Source: an uncultured Mycoplasmatota bacterium (GTDB lineage: Bacteria; Bacillota_I; Bacilli_A; Mycoplasmatales; Mycoplasmoidaceae). Taken from it: a stretch of DNA of 19,078 nt. Made by a program: the position numbers and the translations under genes. The stretch is taken from positions 1 through 19,078 of the forward strand of contig CATEWF010000014.1 in NCBI GenBank assembly GCA_949527715.1. Reading direction: 5' to 3'. Below, piece by piece: positions 16,227 to 19,078 of the stretch. Each line of letters starts with the position of its first letter. The first letter of the stretch is position 1. The notes beneath the pieces are model-generated. The model made no database searches. It saw only the letters and a program-made list of their open reading frames with translations, and had not been told where the DNA came from.

Positions 16227-16856
16227 ATGGTTAGTAATTTAAATAAAGATATAGTTCTATTTAGCGGAAATGAAATGGGTAATAATTCATACCTAATTAT
16301 TAAGGATGATAATTGTGTAGTTATTGATCCTTCTTGATATGTAGATGAAATAGATCAATATGTTCAAAAACACAACCTTAAATTAGTTGGAATTATTCTA
16401 ACCCATGCTCATTATGATCATGTAGGTGAATGTGATTTCTTATTAAATAAATACAATACTTCTTTATATGTGTATTCAAAAGAAAGAGAAGTATTAGAAA
16501 CTCATCATATGGCTTCTTGATTTAAAAAAGGAGGATTTAAAGCACCACAAAATATTAAATATTTTAATGAATCGAATCTTTCAATAAATAATATTGAATT
16601 AAAAATAATTCCTACACCAGGACACACTTGTGGTGGAATTTGTATTCAATATAAAGGTTATCTTTTTACTGGTGATACTCTTTTTTCTGATGGTATAGGT
16701 AGAATGGATTTACCTACAGGAAATGCTAGACAACTATTGGAAAGTTTACAATTAATCAAAAAGATGGATAAAAATTTATTAATTCTTCCAGGACACGAAA
16801 AAAACGCTATTACTTTAGAAGAAGTAATGAAGAGTAATCAATATTTAAGACAGTAA
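16227..16856 (+). CDS. Metallo-beta-lactamase-fold hydrolase (glyoxalase II-like)
   Basis: A 209-residue zinc hydrolase of the MBL superfamily. The dinuclear metal site is complete: THAHYDH with H60, H62, D64 and H65, then PGHTCG, then TGDTLF, and a final PGHE. This set is typical of YcbL/GloB-like proteins that split thioesters such as hydroxyacyl-glutathione, but substrate cannot be read from sequence and mycoplasmas generally lack glutathione synthesis. Two TGA codons are Trp. Its stop lies 1 nt from the stop of the convergent lipoprotein gene, with no terminator between them. Confidence 0.9.
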
Positions 16857-16857
16857 A

Positions 16858-17712
16858 TTAAAAACTTGGTGATTTTGAAACTTGTAAATCTTTATAGATA
16901 TTTAGTCACTTAGAAGTAGGAAATATTGCAGCACCAAAAAAGTATTGTAAAGATTCTGATGTAATATGGCCATCAACATTAAGACTTCGTGAACACAAAT
17001 AATCTTCCGCATTTACAGGTTGTAGTTCAACAAAATAAATACCACAATGATATGTTTTTTGTTCTGTTTCAATATCTCGTATGTCAGCACCAAATTGATC
17101 AAATCTAGCTCTTTTTTTGTTTACATTAACTTGTATTACTACATCATGTCAAGTATTTGTTTCAAGAACTCTCACTCTTAATTTCATTTCTGATGAACAA
17201 GAAAAACCGAAAGTATCATAGTTACCATCTGCATCATATGATTCAAAATCAGAAATGCGAGAAATGTGGAGTGAAAAATTCTTTACATTTTGTTTTATTA
17301 AATCATTAAAATCTTGAATATCAATAATTACACTGTCATCACCTGTTATTCAGCTATGAATACAATATAAATTAAATGCAAGTAAAGAGAATGCAAAAAA
17401 ATCGCAAGTTTTCTCGATGTTTTCTTCTTTTAATAAATCTGTAGTTACATTTTTTAAATATTGTGGATATTCAGAATCACTTACCATAACTTCTGGATCA
17501 CCATCTGTGTAATCCTTGTTAGGATCTAAAGAAAAATTTACATAATTTTTAGGATTAAAATTAAATAAATCACTAACTGAATTAAAATCGTACATTGAAT
17601 AATTTTCATTATTTTTAGAACACGAACAATTTGTAGATACAAATGGAATTGATGAAATCATTCCTAATCCGCATGTAATACTTGTAATAGTTTTAATTAA
17701 TTTTTTGTTCAT
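16858..17712 (-). CDS. Surface lipoprotein, probably phase-variable expression
   Basis: A 284-residue protein that starts with a classic mycoplasma lipoprotein signal: MNKKLIK, a hydrophobic stretch (TSITCGLGMISSIPFV), then STNCSC with C29 the likely lipidated residue (Asn at -1 is unusual but tolerated in mycoplasmas). The mature part is Asp/Ser/Asn-rich and acidic, with no family I recognise. A TGA at 17350 is Trp. ATG 17712 follows AGGAG. The promoter carries a 22-nt poly(A) run next to the -10 box, as in switched surface genes such as M. hyorhinis vlp, so its production probably varies between cells. The gene converges on the MBL hydrolase. Role in host contact or antigen variation is inferred from the type of gene and promoter. 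Confidence 0.85.
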
Positions 17713-17731
17713 ATTTATCTCCTACACTTTT

Positions 17732-17764
17732 ATTATACTTTGTTTTTTTTTTTTTTTTTTTTTT
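17732..17764 (-). promoter_or_regulatory. Lipoprotein promoter: TATAAT plus poly(A)22
   Basis: On the minus strand a 22-nt A run (17743-17764) is followed by 5 nt (CAAAG) and TATAAT (17732-17737), 19 nt before the ATG. The tract fills the spacer and the place of the -35 element. Length changes by slippage would alter RNA polymerase contacts and switch or tune expression. Confidence 0.8.
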
Positions 17765-17782
17765 GATAATAAATTGCCGTAA

Positions 17783-17811
17783 AAACAAAAAACCTGCATT
17801 AAGCAGGTTTT
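17783..17811 (-). terminator. Terminator of the infC-rpmI-rplT operon
   Basis: On the minus strand AAACCTGC and GCAGGTTT form an 8-bp stem (9 with the flanking A-T) around a 5-nt loop, followed by a T-rich tail. It begins right after the rplT stop codon. Confidence 0.87.
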
Positions 17812-17813
17812 AA

Positions 17814-18158
17814 TTACTTCATAGCTTCGGTAGCTAATTTTTTGAATTCTTCAGGATTACTAATTGCTAATTCTGAAAGCATTTTACGATTAATCTTAAT
17901 GTTCTTCTTGTTTAATTGAGAAACAAACTTAGAATATGAATAACCTAATGGTTTTAATCCAGCATTAATTCTAGAAATTCATAATTTTCTAAAATCACGT
18001 TTTTTATTACGTCTGTCTCTGTATGCATATCCAGAAGCTTCAATTACTGTTTGGTGAGCAATTTTATAAGAAGTATGTTTTGTACCTCAAGCACCAGATG
18101 CTTTTTTCTTTATAGAATTACGACGTTGTCTTGTTGTGTATCCACCTTTTACTCTCAT
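17814..18158 (-). CDS. rplT: 50S ribosomal protein L20
   Basis: Binds 23S rRNA early in 50S assembly and in Firmicutes represses its own operon. The 114-residue product matches the family along its length: MRVKGGYTTRQRRNSIKKKASG, YAYRDRRNKKRDFRKLWISRIN, and a C-terminus with NRKMLSELAISNPEEF. It lacks the usual Ala after Met and has SGAWGTKHTSY where most have the GYxG segment. ATG 18158 follows TTGGAGGA, 16 nt after rpmI. Confidence 0.97.
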
Positions 18159-18174
18159 TTTCTATATCCTCCAA

Positions 18175-18375
18175 TTAATCTTGTAATGTGTATTTCAAAC
18201 GTTTGTAGTTTGCCTTTGTAACAATACCGTCTTTCTTTAAGTGACGTTTTTGTTTAGTTGATTTACTATGAGCCATATGAGAACGGTTTGTATGTTTTCT
18301 CTTTAATTTACCAGTTGCAGTAACTTTTACTCTTTTAGATACTGACTTTTTAGTTTTCATTTTATTTTTTGCCAT
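18175..18375 (-). CDS. rpmI: 50S ribosomal protein L35
   Basis: A 66-residue basic ribosomal protein. It begins MAKNKMKTKKSVSKRVKVTATGK and has the family RSHMAHSKSTKQKRHLKK segment. ATG 18375 follows GAGAGGA, 14 nt after the infC stop. Middle gene of the conserved infC-rpmI-rplT operon. Confidence 0.97.
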   Translation of the reverse strand: MAKNKMKTKKSVSKRVKVTATGKLKRKHTNRSHMAHSKSTKQKRHLKKDGIVTKANYKRLKYTLQD

Positions 18376-18389
18376 AAATTTATCCTCTC

Positions 18390-18908
18390 TTATTTATTTT
18401 TAGCAATTGTACATTCGTACAATACAGGAGTTAATTTCTTTAACGGTTGAATAACCTTGCCTTTATCTTGAAGCAAACCTAAAAACTTTTTATATGTTTC
18501 TTCAATTAATTCTGGTTTATAACCTACTCGGCCATAAGCTTGAATTTTGAATTTAACTTGGCAACCATCTTCTAACCATTCAAGAGCATTCTTTGCTCTT
18601 CAACCTAAATCGTGGTCACCAATTTGAGGTCTTACCTTAATCTCTTTAACTTTAATAACTAATTGATTTTTCTTTGATTGTTTTGCTTTCATTTTTTCAT
18701 TGTAAGCAAACTTACCATAATCAATTACTTTTGCAATTGGTAATCCTCCAGTTTTGTTTGCAGGGACAAATAAGACTAAATCTAAATCTTTATCCCTTGC
18801 ATAGTTGATTGCATCATTTCTAGTCATCTGACCAATCTTTGATCCATCTTCATCTATAACCAATAACTTTTGATCTCTAATTTTTTCATTTATAGGTCTA
18901 TATTCCAT
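18390..18908 (-). CDS. infC: Translation initiation factor IF-3
   Basis: Binds the 30S subunit, prevents premature joining of 50S and checks the start codon. The 172-residue product has the N-domain start (RPINEKIRDQKLLVIDEDG), the linker YGKFAYNEKMKAKQSKK, and the C-domain (VKEIKVRPQIGDHDL then KNALEWLEDGCQVKF), with a TGA at 18600 as Trp. The start is an ordinary ATG (18908), not the rare ATT/ATA used by many bacteria. An in-frame TAA two codons upstream excludes a longer form. The only ribosome-like site, AAGGA, is about 15 nt upstream, an unusually long spacer. Confidence 0.96.
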
Positions 18909-19078
18909 TAATTAATTTTTTGTTCCTTTGCTAAATATTTTATATAAAGAAAATAGTGTAATTTAGACAAGCAAATTACACTACTAATTTTAGATTAATT
19001 TAATCTAAAGCTTTTAACCCAAATCTACTAACAGATATCAGGTGAGTGTTAACTACTTTCTTTATATATTAATATATT
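18909..19078 (-). promoter_or_regulatory. Structured 5' leader of infC, possible L20-type leader
   Basis: The 170 nt before infC hold, in transcription order, an AT-rich promoter-like stretch (19058-19078), a less AT-rich conserved-looking block (about 19016-19056, with CACCTGATATC and GATTTGGG), a 21-nt palindrome (18989-19009, TTTAGATTAA and TTAATCTAAA), and a hairpin with an 11-bp stem (18954-18964 with 18973-18983, loop 8 nt) followed by a U-rich stretch. In Firmicutes this operon is controlled by an L20-binding leader that forms a terminator. Position and structure fit, but I cannot show homology. Confidence 0.55.

Overview
This window comes from a low-GC mollicute (mycoplasma-type bacterium) that reads UGA as tryptophan. 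Almost every long gene is open only if TGA is a sense codon. The clearest proof is a tandem repeat (11397-11744) in which the same tryptophan is TGG in two copies and TGA in the other two. The presence of ftsZ, an ftsA-like gene, a ThrRS without working editing residues and many short or leaderless starts would fit the Pneumoniae/Malacoplasma side of the group, but I cannot name a species.

Layout. (1) 147-4832, minus strand: an accessory, probably defensive gene cluster in the order of transcription HNH endonuclease-like protein, D12-class adenine DNA methyltransferase, a 200-residue unknown, and a DUF262+DUF1524 (GmrSD-like) protein, closed by a GC-rich terminator. The methyltransferase is interrupted by a (GA)9 dinucleotide tract that puts it out of frame here; 10 (or 7) copies would restore it, so it looks phase-variable and currently OFF. 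(2) 4941-9678, minus: a division (dcw) cluster mraZ-rsmH-ftsA-like-fic-ftsZ, with three 10-bp-spaced AAAGTG(T/G) boxes in front of mraZ. (3) 9825-9974, minus: a 49-residue Cys-containing protein with its own terminator. (4) 10217-11900, plus: recA, then a coiled-coil protein with four 29-residue repeats. (5) 11905-15233, minus: two OB-fold (SSB-like) proteins, thrS, and a degenerate HAD-fold protein, in one compact operon. (6) 15294-16856, plus: degV and a metallo-beta-lactamase-fold hydrolase. (7) 16858-17712, minus: a lipoprotein whose promoter contains a 22-nt poly(A) tract, a likely expression switch. (8) 17814-18908, minus: infC-rpmI-rplT with a structured leader (18909-19078) and a terminator.

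Two kinds of simple-sequence switch (coding GA tract, promoter poly-A tract), and possibly a third (A7 in the HNH gene), sit in the two accessory/surface regions, while the housekeeping genes between them are ordinary in arrangement. The most promising undescribed system is the four-gene cluster at 147-4832. No tRNA, rRNA, CRISPR array or insertion sequence was seen.
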